From contig NZ_WEGI01000006.1 of the NCBI RefSeq assembly GCF_009604425.1, positions 453,560-517,559 of the forward strand: a stretch of 64,000 nucleotides of DNA. The letters run 5' to 3'. Positions 16,337 to 26,172 of the stretch are shown here, piece after piece (the first letter of the stretch is position 1; every line of letters begins with the position of its first letter). Position numbers and translations under genes: made by a program. The DNA is from Nocardia aurantia (GTDB lineage: Bacteria; Actinomycetota; Actinomycetes; Mycobacteriales; Mycobacteriaceae). The notes under the pieces were generated by a model. It worked only from the letters and a program-made list of their open reading frames with translations. It was not told the origin of the DNA and searched no databases.

Positions 16337-17896
16337 TCACAGCTGGACTCGCAGCCGGGCGAGCAGGTCCTGTTGCCGGTCGGAATCCTCGGCATCGAGG
16401 ACGCCCTCCATGTAGGACTCCAGGACCAGGCGCCGGCCGCTCCTGGGTTCGGTTGCGGTACAACTGATCCGGCCGTCGGAACCGATGTCGAATTCGATCT
16501 CGATCGGGGAGCCCGCCGGAAGATGCGGTACGTCCACCAATTCCCCGTCCAGGACCCGCCGGTTGTGCCGCAACTCCGGGGAGGCGACCGCGCCGGCCTG
16601 TTCGTAGACCTCGACCCGGATGCGGTCCTGGCCGTCGAGCAGCGTCGCGAACCGGCCGCGCGAACCACTTACCGGCAGTGCGGTATTCGCCTCCACGACG
16701 TGGTTCACGATGCGGCCGGTGCCGGACGGGTCGCGGCTGTCGTGGACCAGGATGCCGAGCGCGCGGGGGACGACGGTGCGCACGGGTGCCGCGAGCGCCT
16801 GCCTCGGGGTCGCCGACAGGTCCGGGCGGGCCGGCGCCGTCAGCCGGTGCGCGTGCATGGCCGCGCCCTTCGCGACCGCGAGATCCGGTTCGAACACCGC
16901 GACCTCCACCCCGAAGTGCGCCACCAGGCTCGCGCGGATCATCGGCATCCGAGTCGCGCCGCCCACCAGCAGGATTCGGTCGAGCCGGCCGGTGCCGCGC
17001 GGCCGGGCGGCGGCCAGCGCGCGATCGGCGACGTCGAGGCAGTTGGACACCAGATGCGCCGAGGCCTCCTCGAATTCGGCGCGGGTGACCGGCACGACCC
17101 AGCGGCCGCCGTCGTACTCGAGGGTCACCGGGACCGAATCCCGGTTCGTCAGCGCGATTTTCGCCTTCTCGGTCGCGGCGGCGAGATGTTCCGCGAACAC
17201 GGTGTCGTCCGCGGCGTCCGCGGCGACCTCGTCGTCCACCGCCTCGGTGAATTTCGCCAGCAGGACGTCGGCCAGCCGGTCGTTCCAGTCCAGGCCGCCG
17301 AGGCGCGAATCACCGTCGGTGACAATCACTTCCGGTCCACCGGCGGCCATCCGCAGCACGGTCGTGTCGAAGGTGCCGCCGCCGAGGTCGAAGACCAGCA
17401 CGGCGCCGCCGGTAGTCCGGCCGGCCCCGTAACAGGCCGCGGCGGCCACCGGTTCGGCGACCAGATCCAAGAGGGTCAGTCCGGCCAGCCGCACCGCCTG
17501 CGCGGTCGCCTCGCGTTCGGTCACACCGAAATACGCCGGGACCGTGACCACCGCGGCGAGATCGCCGGACGCACAGCCCAGTGCCGCGGCGGCGTTGTCC
17601 GCCAACGCCTTCAGGATCAGCGCGGAGGCCGCCTCCGGGGTGTACTCGTTGCCGTCGAACGCCAGCCGGAATCCGGTGCCCATCTCGCGTTTGATGCCAC
17701 GGATGAGCCGATCCGGTTCCGCGAGACCGAGAGTCGCGGCCTCCGCGCCGACCATGATCTGCTCGTCGTCGATGTAGAGCACGGACGGGGTGATCGCCCG
17801 ACCGTCGGGAGCCGCGATCACCCGGGGCGAGGCGGTCCCGTCGAAGTGGGCGACCACGGAGAAGGTGGTGCCGAGATCGATGCCGATGGCGATCAT
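16337..17896 (-). CDS. Hsp70-like chaperone A (short, no lid)
   Basis: DnaK-related ATPase of 519 residues. Nucleotide-binding motifs: IDLGTTFS (residues 6-13), VVTVPAYFG, LVFDLGGGTFDTT and LLVGGATRMP. After the ATPase part (about 1-370) only a short beta-sandwich substrate domain follows; the C-terminal helical lid and the acidic tail of DnaK (usually about 620 residues) are missing. It is not a housekeeping DnaK: neighbours are GTPases and a vWA protein, and a second short Hsp70 is encoded in the same run. It probably couples ATP hydrolysis to assembly or release of the complex. Confidence 0.9.
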   Translation of the reverse strand: MIAIGIDLGTTFSVVAHFDGTASPRVIAAPDGRAITPSVLYIDDEQIMVGAEAATLGLAEPDRLIRGIKREMGTGFRLAFDGNEYTPEAASALILKALADNAAAALGCASGDLAAVVTVPAYFGVTEREATAQAVRLAGLTLLDLVAEPVAAAACYGAGRTTGGAVLVFDLGGGTFDTTVLRMAAGGPEVIVTDGDSRLGGLDWNDRLADVLLAKFTEAVDDEVAADAADDTVFAEHLAAATEKAKIALTNRDSVPVTLEYDGGRWVVPVTRAEFEEASAHLVSNCLDVADRALAAARPRGTGRLDRILLVGGATRMPMIRASLVAHFGVEVAVFEPDLAVAKGAAMHAHRLTAPARPDLSATPRQALAAPVRTVVPRALGILVHDSRDPSGTGRIVNHVVEANTALPVSGSRGRFATLLDGQDRIRVEVYEQAGAVASPELRHNRRVLDGELVDVPHLPAGSPIEIEFDIGSDGRISCTATEPRSGRRLVLESYMEGVLDAEDSDRQQDLLARLRVQL

Positions 17897-17939
17897 GAAA
17901 CCGGTTCCCTTTCGAAACGTGAGTTGGTGAGCGGCCCGG

Positions 17940-18143
17940 TCACTGCCACGGGAACGGCACCAGGTGCGAGATCGTGAACTGCCACTGGCGCACCGTGTCC
18001 ATCGCGTCCAGCTGCGCCGCGGCCCAGCCGCCGGTGGCGTAGTAGGCGGCGGTCAGCAGCGCCGTGCCGAGCAGGGTCGCGAGGATCGTGCCCGCGAGGG
18101 CGCGGCGCAGCAGGTTGAATGTCTGCGGGAGTGCGGGATTCAC
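17940..18143 (-). CDS. Small single-pass membrane protein
   Basis: 67-residue protein with one clear transmembrane segment (residues about 17-38, GTILATLLGTALLTAAYY) and a positively charged N-terminus. GTG start with AAGGGGC upstream. It lies between the Hsp70 and a membrane-bound GTPase gene, with short spacers, so it is probably part of the same operon and may anchor the complex. No family recognised. Confidence 0.6.
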   Translation of the reverse strand: MNPALPQTFNLLRRALAGTILATLLGTALLTAAYYATGGWAAAQLDAMDTVRQWQFTISHLVPFPWQ

Positions 18144-18167
18144 GTGATGCCCCTTGGGTCGAGCGGA

Positions 18168-19814
18168 TCAGGGCCGGCCGCCCACGGCGGGCGCCGGAAC
18201 GAGTTCCACGCCGACCTGCCGGGTCAGCCAGTTCAGCGTGTGGATCGGATGACAGGGGTCCGTGACGGACACCCCCATCGAATCGGCCAGGAAGTAGCGG
18301 ACCTGCCGGAAGTCCTGCCGGGCGCGGGCGACGAGATTGTCCAGGCCCCGGGCGGCCAGCCAGCGCACGATGGCGTCCTGATCCCGGGGATCCAGGCCGT
18401 CGTCGAGGTCCAGCCGGCGCAGATCGTCGACCTTCGTCACCACGATGCCCAGGGCGCGTTCCCTGGTGTGCAGGCCCGCGGCCCGCAGTTGCTCGATGGT
18501 GATCGAATACGAATCCTCCGGATCGGTGCTGCCGACCACCAGGCCGGCCGCCGCCGGATCGGGGATCGCGGCGCGCAGTTCGTCGGTGGAGAACGGATCG
18601 ATCACCAGCAACAGCGTTTCCGCCGAATGCAGGTAGTGCAGCGGTTCGGCGCCGTCCTTCATCGAGAAGTGCTCGCCCGCCGCATCGAGCAGATGCAGTT
18701 CGAAGGGCCGCCGCTTCTCGGGAGTTATCACCAGTCCCAGGGCTTCCGGGGTCGGTCCGTGCGCGGTCTTGCGGGTCTGCTTGCCCGCCGCGATCAGCTC
18801 GCGGGCCTGTTCGAATTCCACGCCGGAGCGGTCGTCGAGCGGTTCGATCCGGGTGTGGTCGGCGGAGTACACCTCGTACAACCCGACCGCGGCCGCCAGC
18901 AGCAACCGGGTCTTGCCCGCGCCGACGGCCCCGAAGGTCGGCACCTGGATGGTCTGCCGGCTGCCGGTGCCCTCCGGCAGGCCGTGACCGCAACTCGGGC
19001 AGACGATGTTCCCGCGCAGCGCGCCGGCCGAGGCCCGGGTCACCATCGTGGGCAGCACCGCCGCGCACTCGCACCGATGCCACAGCACCCCCAGCCGGCT
19101 CGGCCGCAGATCCCGGTGCACGACATCGCAATTCGTGCATCGGTAGCTCGGTACCGGGGTGACCTCGAAGCATTTCCCGCAGCGCGTCGACAGCCGGAAC
19201 ACCGTGCGGACGAACCGATCCACCGCTCGCAGCACCACGATCGCGACGAACTGCACCAGCCAGCCGGTCGCCACCACGGCCGCGCACACGCCGAGCAGGA
19301 ACGCCGCGAACCCGGCGAACGCGAGCGCGAAGACCGCGTGCGGCAGCGCACCGAGCAGCACGTACAACCCGATCGGCACCGGGCCACGGCATTTCGCCAG
19401 CGCCTGCCGGGAGGCGGTGCCGAGGAAGGTCGCGGCGGCCCGCGCCGCGTCCTCGAGATCCCGGCGCGCCTGGAACGGCAGGTACCGCGGCCAGGCCCGA
19501 TCCCAGCCGAACCAGCGCGCCGGCCCCCGGGGCGGGCGGCCGAAGAAGTCGTGGTCCGCGACGTCGGCGGGGGTGAGCGTCCGCTGCGCGCGCTGCCCCG
19601 CGGAGGCCAGATCACTGGCGAGAACCACTGCCGCGCAACATATTCCGGCCAGAATCGCGAGCCCGGCGGTCAGCGGGTACCAGATCGACACCAGATACGA
19701 GAAGACCTGCAGGGCCGCCGCCAGCACCACCCAGGCCGCGAAGATGCCCGCCGCGATCGCGACCGTGATGAAGAGGAAGCCACCGAGAATTTCGCCACCG
19801 TCTGCCAGGATCAT
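18168..19814 (-). CDS. Membrane-anchored zinc-ribbon GTPase (DO-GTPase2-like)
   Basis: 548 residues. Residues 1-65 carry two hydrophobic helices, residues about 145-200 another membrane hairpin. Then come zinc ribbons with Cys212/215, 226/229, 248/250 and 272/275. The GTPase domain begins at about 290: P-loop GAVGAGKT (295-302), a DxxG motif in LLDAAGEHF, and TKVDD for guanine recognition. This layout matches what I recall of the Double-GTPase 2 family. Start ATG overlaps the upstream stop as TGATG, so translation is coupled to the GAP1-like gene. It would be the membrane half of a GTPase pair with the protein at 22240. Confidence 0.85.
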   Translation of the reverse strand: MILADGGEILGGFLFITVAIAAGIFAAWVVLAAALQVFSYLVSIWYPLTAGLAILAGICCAAVVLASDLASAGQRAQRTLTPADVADHDFFGRPPRGPARWFGWDRAWPRYLPFQARRDLEDAARAAATFLGTASRQALAKCRGPVPIGLYVLLGALPHAVFALAFAGFAAFLLGVCAAVVATGWLVQFVAIVVLRAVDRFVRTVFRLSTRCGKCFEVTPVPSYRCTNCDVVHRDLRPSRLGVLWHRCECAAVLPTMVTRASAGALRGNIVCPSCGHGLPEGTGSRQTIQVPTFGAVGAGKTRLLLAAAVGLYEVYSADHTRIEPLDDRSGVEFEQARELIAAGKQTRKTAHGPTPEALGLVITPEKRRPFELHLLDAAGEHFSMKDGAEPLHYLHSAETLLLVIDPFSTDELRAAIPDPAAAGLVVGSTDPEDSYSITIEQLRAAGLHTRERALGIVVTKVDDLRRLDLDDGLDPRDQDAIVRWLAARGLDNLVARARQDFRQVRYFLADSMGVSVTDPCHPIHTLNWLTRQVGVELVPAPAVGGRP

Positions 19815-22237
19815 CAGTTGCCCTTCCGGGTCTTGCGCAACGACGGGAGGGTGCGCGGCAGTGACCGGTGCGCGCCCCTGGCGGCGGATACCGCTTCCAC
19901 GAAGGCCGTCCACTGCGGCTGATGCGCCCGATCGATGTACCGGACGGCCTCCAGCGCGCGTTTCTTGTTGCTGCTCTTGCGAATCCACTCGGCGAACGCG
20001 TCTTCCACCGTATTCCGCATCCAGGCCTGCAACTCCGGCGTCGAGCAGATGTTCAGCAGCTGGTGCGCGAAGTCCGGCAGATCACGCTGCAGGCGGGTGA
20101 TCGTGCTGTGCCCGAACTGATCCCGCAGATGGTAGGACCGGGTGACGCCCAGATAGTGGTCCACCCCGGCCAGATCACGTTGCACCAGCAGGAAATCCGC
20201 GATCGTCGCGGCGTAGTAGGTCTCGAACCGGGCGTCGACGGTGATCAGCTGATCGAGGACCGGATTCGGGACCTCGGTCCGGCGGGCGTACAGCGCGTTC
20301 AGGAGCTGGTGCGCCCGGCCGAATTCCGCGCACAGGTCGGCGAGTACCCCCGGCGCCGCGGGCAACCGGCCGATGCGATCGAGCAGCGTCCGGCCGCCTC
20401 GGTAGAGTTCCAGGTCGATCGCCGCCGCGACGAGATCGACGAACGCGGGATCGCGCAGCGCGGCGGCGTCCGTGTCCACCCACACGCCGAGCAGATCCGG
20501 GTCGGCCGGCCGGCCGGCGTCGAAGAACAACGTCCAGTCCGGCGCCGGGGCGGCACGTACGTACTGCCGCAACACCTCCGGGCGCTCGGGCGGCGCCGCC
20601 GTGGCCACGGCGGCCGCCGCGAGCGCCCCCGCCACGATCGGGGACCGATGACCGGTGGTGCTCGCCCGCAACCAATCCCATCGCCCGGAGCGCATCGCGA
20701 ATCGGACCGATTCGTCGCGGTCCCGGATCCGCGCCTCCAGGGCCGGCCAGAGCAGCGCCTCGATCTCGGGGTAGAACGCGGTACGCGCACCGTCGGACAC
20801 CGCGTCCGGATGCCCGGCCCAATGGTTCGCCAGCCGCTCCCCCGGCCCGCGCACCGCCTCCCAGCGCAGCCCCAGGCCCAGTCCCGCGATGATCGTGAAC
20901 AACGCGGCGAGCGACGAATCTTGCGCCGCGGCAAGCGTTTCCGACAGCAGCCGCACGGCCTGCCGCTGCGCCTCCCCGGTGGTCCAGCGGGCCCGGCCGG
21001 TCTCGCCGCCGTCGAGCCGGCGGGCCGCCTCCGCCCAGCGCACCCCGTAGCTGTCCGGATACAGCCGGGCGCCTTCCAGCAGCGCCAGGGTCAGCATCTC
21101 GGCCGCGTCGTGATGACCGTTGCGGCGCAACGTGAGTGCCGCGTGGTGCAGTGCGCCGGGATCGTCCGTGGCCGCCGGTCGGATGGTCAGCACGGCCTCG
21201 GCCAAGGCGTCGCCGTAGTCCTCCATATCGTCCGGTTCGTGCTCGGAGACCGCGGCCAGTGCCTCGGCGACGGGCCCGGCGCCGGTCTCGGAACCCGCGT
21301 CGCGCCGCAGGCAGACGATCCCCGCCATCGTGGTCGCGGCGGCCGGGGAGGCGAGGTGCGGCTGCCAGCGCCGTCCCAGTTCGATCGCCTCCAGCGCGTC
21401 GAAGGCGTCGTACTCGAGGAACCACCGGGAGTAGGTGAGCGCGGATTCCGACGGCGTGATGGCCGAGGTGCCGAAGGTATTCAGGTCGATGCCGTTGAGG
21501 GCCGGTGGCAGTGTCTCGACCACCGGGGCCGACCGGGTCAGCGCGGGATCGAACACCGCGATCGAAAGGTCGTCCGCGAGCGGCGTTTCGGTGAAGATGC
21601 GGAACGACAGGCCGAGCACGTCGGCCGGTTCGAGGAACAGGCCGCCCAGGGCGATCCACCGGATCGCCAGGTCCGCGTCGCCGGCGGCGACGACGATCTT
21701 CTTCCGCTGTTCCCCGGCCGCCTCCTCGAAGGCGGTCAGCAGCTTCGGCAGAAACCGCTCGATGCCGGGCTGGGCCTTGGCCATCGCGTGCAGGGCGCCG
21801 GGCTGGAACGCCTCGGCGACGTGCAGGGGTGCGGCGACCGGAGCCAGCCGGACGGATTCGGACGGCTCGGTGAGCCACGCGCCGGACCGGAACAGCTGCG
21901 CGGGCCGGGACGGCCGGATGTCCTCGGGATCGCCGGTCACCAGGCAGTGGGTGAGCTGATTGCCCTCCCGGCCGCGGCTGTCCCGGCCGACGTAGCGGCC
22001 CACGCCGAGGTAATAGTGGTCGCGGACACGGTGATACGAGAACGACAGCGGGTGCTCGTTTACCGGGGTGTCCGCGGCCATCAGCTTCTGACTGGGCCGG
22101 TAGAGCAGGTGGGCGACGATGGCCTGCTCCATTTCCGGTGTGGCGTCCGGACTCTCGGCCTGGAACTGCATACCCTCCCGGCCGTGCACCGACCGATCGG
22201 GCCGGCACTCGGTATAGAGCAGTGAGCTGAACGCCAT
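19814..22237 (-). CDS. GTPase-associated protein (GAP1-like)
   Basis: Large protein of 807 residues without catalytic motifs. The beginning (FSSLLYTECRPD, then FQAESPDATPEMEQAIVAHLLYRP) matches the N-terminal domain I recall as GAP1-N2, found in proteins encoded beside bacterial double GTPases. The rest is mostly alpha-helical with repeat-like character. Its gene overlaps the downstream GTPase gene (TGATG) and starts directly after the other GTPase gene, so it sits between both. The likely role is adaptor or regulator of the two GTPases. ATG at 22237 chosen; a GTG at 22243 (GTGA overlap) is equally possible. Confidence 0.8.
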   Translation of the reverse strand: MAFSSLLYTECRPDRSVHGREGMQFQAESPDATPEMEQAIVAHLLYRPSQKLMAADTPVNEHPLSFSYHRVRDHYYLGVGRYVGRDSRGREGNQLTHCLVTGDPEDIRPSRPAQLFRSGAWLTEPSESVRLAPVAAPLHVAEAFQPGALHAMAKAQPGIERFLPKLLTAFEEAAGEQRKKIVVAAGDADLAIRWIALGGLFLEPADVLGLSFRIFTETPLADDLSIAVFDPALTRSAPVVETLPPALNGIDLNTFGTSAITPSESALTYSRWFLEYDAFDALEAIELGRRWQPHLASPAAATTMAGIVCLRRDAGSETGAGPVAEALAAVSEHEPDDMEDYGDALAEAVLTIRPAATDDPGALHHAALTLRRNGHHDAAEMLTLALLEGARLYPDSYGVRWAEAARRLDGGETGRARWTTGEAQRQAVRLLSETLAAAQDSSLAALFTIIAGLGLGLRWEAVRGPGERLANHWAGHPDAVSDGARTAFYPEIEALLWPALEARIRDRDESVRFAMRSGRWDWLRASTTGHRSPIVAGALAAAAVATAAPPERPEVLRQYVRAAPAPDWTLFFDAGRPADPDLLGVWVDTDAAALRDPAFVDLVAAAIDLELYRGGRTLLDRIGRLPAAPGVLADLCAEFGRAHQLLNALYARRTEVPNPVLDQLITVDARFETYYAATIADFLLVQRDLAGVDHYLGVTRSYHLRDQFGHSTITRLQRDLPDFAHQLLNICSTPELQAWMRNTVEDAFAEWIRKSSNKKRALEAVRYIDRAHQPQWTAFVEAVSAARGAHRSLPRTLPSLRKTRKGN

Positions 22238-22239
22238 GA

Positions 22240-23442
22240 TCACTGCCCCTTACCGGAGGCGACGATGCCCCGATTCGCCATGAGCCACAACAACGGTTCG
22301 CTCACCCGATGCGGGCGTACCCCGCGCACGTCGGTCTGCCCGGACCGGTAATCGGGTTCGGCGCCCAGCGCCGACACCGCGAACAACCGGAAGGTGCGGT
22401 AGTTCAGCTCGAGGTGCCGCAGCACATCGTCGCCACCCCATTGGTCGATGAGCCCGGCGACATGCTGATGGATGTCCAGGGAGTCGCCCTCGTCGAAGTG
22501 CGGGGTCACCGGCGAGGGCCGGCGGATCGGGCTGTCGGGCGGGATCTGATCGTAGAAGGCGTCGATCTTGGTGATCGCGACCGCGAGCGGCCGGGTGATC
22601 TTCCGGTCGTGCCGGACCCCGTCGGCCGTCCGCAGCATCTCGGTCACGTTGGACAGCACCTGCACCGGATGATCGGGGTCGTAGCGGTCGGCGACGCCCC
22701 GGGTCGAGGCGCGTTTGACGTTGCCCGCGATCTGGAACGGGTCGAGCACCACGATCAGGCCGTCGGCGGCCGCGAGGTACTGCTGATCCGTTGCCGCGCT
22801 GGTGGTTTCCAGATCCTCGCCCGCGGTGTCGTAGAACGACAGCGCCGTCGAGGCCACCCGCCGCACGCCGAGCCCGTTGCGGCGTTCCTGCTGCCAGTCG
22901 ATCACCACCGGCGTCCGGGGCTGATCCGAGGTCGCCTGAGCGGTCAATCCGGGCAACCGGCCCTCGTCCATGCCCTGCCGCCAGGCCCGGACCTGGTTGA
23001 TCATCGGGGATTCCCCGACGAAGAAGGTGGCCGCCCCGAACCTGCGCCGGGTCGGCTCCTGCAACTCGCTGACCAGCACCGTGAGATAGACGGTCTTGCC
23101 GGCCGAGCGGGTGCCGACCATGCCGAACAACGGGCTGCCCGAACCGAACGCCGACGGCAGCACCGATCGGCACGCGGGGCACACCCGGGTCCCGGCCACG
23201 CCCGCGCATTCCGGGCAGCGCGCCCGCTGCCCAGAGCGGAACAGCTTGTGCGGCGACGCGAACGAGCGATACACCGGCGTCGCGTCGCGCAACTGGCGGA
23301 CCCGTTCCGGATCGGGCGCCGGCTTGCAGGCGTCCTTGCCGGGCGCGGGCCGCCCGCTGCAGCGGAACATGATGCTGTTCAACGAGATCCGGTGATAGCA
23401 GTAGGGACAGGCGGCTTTCCCGGTGATCGACTGGAGGACCAT
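22240..23442 (-). CDS. Zinc-ribbon GTPase (DO-GTPase2-like), soluble partner
   Basis: 400 residues without membrane segments. Two zinc ribbons lead: CPYCYHR (Cys12/15) and CPEC...CPAC (Cys76/79 and 88/91). The GTPase domain has P-loop GTRSAGKT (110-117), switch-II-like DTAGED and the specificity motif TKID. The ATG at 23442 is preceded by CAGAAAGGTCGC and overlaps the stop of the upstream gene as TGATG. The same frame stays open upstream to 25854, but that is shadow of the neighbouring gene. It pairs with the membrane GTPase at 18168; such GTPase pairs with GAP1 proteins are described from predicted biological-conflict systems. Confidence 0.87.
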   Translation of the reverse strand: MVLQSITGKAACPYCYHRISLNSIMFRCSGRPAPGKDACKPAPDPERVRQLRDATPVYRSFASPHKLFRSGQRARCPECAGVAGTRVCPACRSVLPSAFGSGSPLFGMVGTRSAGKTVYLTVLVSELQEPTRRRFGAATFFVGESPMINQVRAWRQGMDEGRLPGLTAQATSDQPRTPVVIDWQQERRNGLGVRRVASTALSFYDTAGEDLETTSAATDQQYLAAADGLIVVLDPFQIAGNVKRASTRGVADRYDPDHPVQVLSNVTEMLRTADGVRHDRKITRPLAVAITKIDAFYDQIPPDSPIRRPSPVTPHFDEGDSLDIHQHVAGLIDQWGGDDVLRHLELNYRTFRLFAVSALGAEPDYRSGQTDVRGVRPHRVSEPLLWLMANRGIVASGKGQ

Positions 23443-26168
23443 CAGCGACCTTTCAGAGTGTCGGACGGTGGGTCGGTGAGGGTGAGGATGTCCGGCGCCT
23501 CCGCGAAACACCGCACCCAGTAGGGTTTCGGCAGTTTCGGGATCGGCACCGGCACGACTTGCGGCCCGTCGGCGGGGATGTCGAGCAGAACACGGTGCAC
23601 CACCTGGCTTTCCACGCAGCGCTGCGGGAGGTAGGGCCCGCTCTGGGCGAGCACCACCACGACCGCGCCGGAGGTCGGGGCGTCGGCGCTGAATTCGATC
23701 TGCAGCGGCCCGCGGCCGAACAGTTTGGCGGGCCACACCATTCGATATCTGGCGCTGAGCATCGCGCCGGGCAGCTCGAGCACCACCTCGGGCGACGACC
23801 AACTGCCCTCGGCGGATTCGAGCAGGCTCGACAGCCGGATCCGGGTCGCGCCGGCGCCGACATCGATGCGCAGGCCGCCGGTGCGGACGTACTCCGGCCG
23901 GCTCGTCCGCGCGGTGCCGCGCTGCGCGCCGGTGGTCCAGACCGCCTCGACCCGGTAGTCGTCGCGCGGCCAGCGCCAGCTGAGCACCGCCTGATCGCCG
24001 AACCGCTCGACCCGGGCCTCGGCGACCGGTTCGCAGATCGCCAGGGACGCCGCGCGTCCCACGATCGCGGCGGACTGGTCCGGGGTGACCGCGAGATAGT
24101 GCGCCAGACCGGTGGGCACGGTGGCGGTGAGCCGCACCGAATCTCCGGTGCGGTGCAGGACGCCGGGCAGCCGCGCGCCCTCGGCGGCGGTCAGCGCGGC
24201 CGGATCGACGGTCGTGCCGCAGGCCCAGGCCGGCCGATTCGGGAAGCGCCAGATCTCGATGTCGGTGCCGGGCGGCGCTTTCCATTCGGCGACGACCTCG
24301 GCGCGGGTGTCCAGGACCCGGGTGGACCGCACCGTCAGTTCGGTGATCGGGCCGGCCTTGCGCCGCGGGATCGCGCGTACCCGCACCGGCGCGGCGGACA
24401 GCGCCTCGCCCCGCGCCCCGACGTATTCGGCGGTGAGGTCGAAGACGTAGGTCTCCGAGGTTCGAAGTCCCTCGGCGCGTATCGAATTCGACGAGCCGGG
24501 CGACAGGGTGCGCCGGGTGCCGTCGGGATCGGTCCGGGTCACCGTGGTCCGCACGGCCGCCACCGGCGCGACCCACTGCACGCCGACGCTGGTCGGCTCG
24601 GTGGTCACCACCACGCCGTGAACCGGTGGCAGCAGCACGATCTCGGCGACGGTGACCGGTGAGGCATCGCCGCCGCGGCGGGCGGCCACCGCGTACCAGA
24701 GCCGCTCGGCCACCGGGGCGCCGGTGTCCGTCGCCTCGGTGGAATCGGTGGCCGCGACCGTCACGCCGTCGCGGATGTCGCGCGGCGCCGAACCGGCCTT
24801 GCGGATCACCTCGTAGGTCGTGTTGTCGTCCGCGCCCGGACTTTTCGGCCAGAACAGGCGGACGCCGGCGACCGGCGTCTCCGGCGGCAGGACCGCGGTG
24901 GCGCCCAGCGAGGCCGGCGGCGCGGGCGGCAGCGCGGCGACCAGCCGGGCCAGCACCTCGTCGTCCACCGCGGAACTGGCTGCCCGGCTGAGCAATTCGG
25001 CGGCCTCGGTGATCCGGTTCTCCTTCAGCGCCCGTTCGCCGTCCGCGCGGAGTGCGGTGACCTGTGCCTCGGTGCGCGACAAGGTGTTCAGGGCCGTGGT
25101 CATGACCTCGGAATTGGCGTGCGCGTCCTGATTGGACAGCGCGGTGTACAGCGCCCGCGCTCCGCGCAACTTCCCCTCGGTGACCAGTTCGATCACGCGC
25201 TCCGGAGTGTCGCGGCTGGTCCGGGTCGCCGCCGAGTCGACGCAGTGCAGCACGATCCGCGCGGCGTCGACGCGATCGAGGCCCTTGTCCGCCAGCGCCT
25301 GCACAGCCAGCGCGACGATACCGCCCTGCAACACCTCTCGCGCGAGTTCGAGCAGTTGCACCAGCGCCAGTTGCGCCGGATCGATGCCCTTGGCGAGGGC
25401 GTCGCGCAGGGCGTGCAGCAACTTCTTGACCGGTTCGATCTCGCTGCCGGGACGCTTGTCGCAGGCGTCCAGGGACTTCCGGATCGCGGCGGAATCCGGC
25501 GGCGGCGTTCCCGCGCAGGCGAATCCGCCGATCAATCGGAAGTCCGAGGGCGGGGACTCGAAGAAGACCGCGTCCAGGACCGTCCGCAGATTCACCGTGG
25601 AACCCCATTCCCGGCGAATGGTGGGCGGCATGTGCAGATCCGGCTCGGCGAATTCGTCGACGAGACGCAGCGAGGAGGATCGGACGCACGAGATCAGGTC
25701 GTCGTCGGTCGCCCCGGCCAGCAGGCCGTCGGTGGTGGCGGCGGCCTTCACCTGAGCGAGCGTGACGACGCCGAAATCGCGGTACTGGTTCTCCAGCATC
25801 GTGGCGACACCGGCCAGCGCGGATTCGGCTCGCCGCGCCCGCTGTTCCCGCCACCGCCGCCAGAAGTCCGCGGTGGTCAGATCGCTGTGCCTGCCGGTGA
25901 GCGCACCGTCGAGATCGCCGCAGAATTTGGCGACATCCTTGAACGCGCCGCGCTGCATGTTGGCGTTCCAGTGCAGCCGCACTTCCCGGATCCGCGCCGC
26001 GATCTGCGTATCGTTCATCGCCGGATCCACCGCGTAGACGAAGGCGAGGTCGAGTTTGGCGGGGAATTCGGCGCCGTTGTTCAATTCTGCGACGCCGTTG
26101 GTGAGATCGGTGAGGTGCATCTTGCGCAGCGGGACGAGAACTTCCGTCTTGTAGGTCGAGGCATCCAC
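23442..26168 (-). CDS. Large beta-sandwich-repeat protein of the cluster
   Basis: 908 residues. The N-terminal ~440 are helical (with a Cys/acid-rich segment near 250-265) and of no family I recognise. From about 450 to 860 there are repeated beta-rich segments with fibronectin-III/Ig-like patterns: LFWPKSPGADDNTTYEVIRKAG, GVQWVAPVAAVRTTVTR, AEWKAPPGTDIEIWRF, SWRWPRDDYRVEAVW. No signal peptide or membrane helix, so the domains are cytoplasmic. GTG start 4 bp after the Hsp70 B stop; its end overlaps the soluble GTPase gene. Probable role: scaffold or sensor that displays a binding surface to Hsp70 and GTPases. Function is inference. Confidence 0.75.
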   Translation of the reverse strand: MDASTYKTEVLVPLRKMHLTDLTNGVAELNNGAEFPAKLDLAFVYAVDPAMNDTQIAARIREVRLHWNANMQRGAFKDVAKFCGDLDGALTGRHSDLTTADFWRRWREQRARRAESALAGVATMLENQYRDFGVVTLAQVKAAATTDGLLAGATDDDLISCVRSSSLRLVDEFAEPDLHMPPTIRREWGSTVNLRTVLDAVFFESPPSDFRLIGGFACAGTPPPDSAAIRKSLDACDKRPGSEIEPVKKLLHALRDALAKGIDPAQLALVQLLELAREVLQGGIVALAVQALADKGLDRVDAARIVLHCVDSAATRTSRDTPERVIELVTEGKLRGARALYTALSNQDAHANSEVMTTALNTLSRTEAQVTALRADGERALKENRITEAAELLSRAASSAVDDEVLARLVAALPPAPPASLGATAVLPPETPVAGVRLFWPKSPGADDNTTYEVIRKAGSAPRDIRDGVTVAATDSTEATDTGAPVAERLWYAVAARRGGDASPVTVAEIVLLPPVHGVVVTTEPTSVGVQWVAPVAAVRTTVTRTDPDGTRRTLSPGSSNSIRAEGLRTSETYVFDLTAEYVGARGEALSAAPVRVRAIPRRKAGPITELTVRSTRVLDTRAEVVAEWKAPPGTDIEIWRFPNRPAWACGTTVDPAALTAAEGARLPGVLHRTGDSVRLTATVPTGLAHYLAVTPDQSAAIVGRAASLAICEPVAEARVERFGDQAVLSWRWPRDDYRVEAVWTTGAQRGTARTSRPEYVRTGGLRIDVGAGATRIRLSSLLESAEGSWSSPEVVLELPGAMLSARYRMVWPAKLFGRGPLQIEFSADAPTSGAVVVVLAQSGPYLPQRCVESQVVHRVLLDIPADGPQVVPVPIPKLPKPYWVRCFAEAPDILTLTDPPSDTLKGR

Positions 26169-26172
26169 CGAA

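Noticed and set aside
23443..25854. An 800-residue N-terminal extension of the soluble GTPase
   Set aside because: The sequence is Arg/Gly-rich shadow of the beta-sandwich protein gene; the real start at 23442 overlaps that gene's stop as TGATG.
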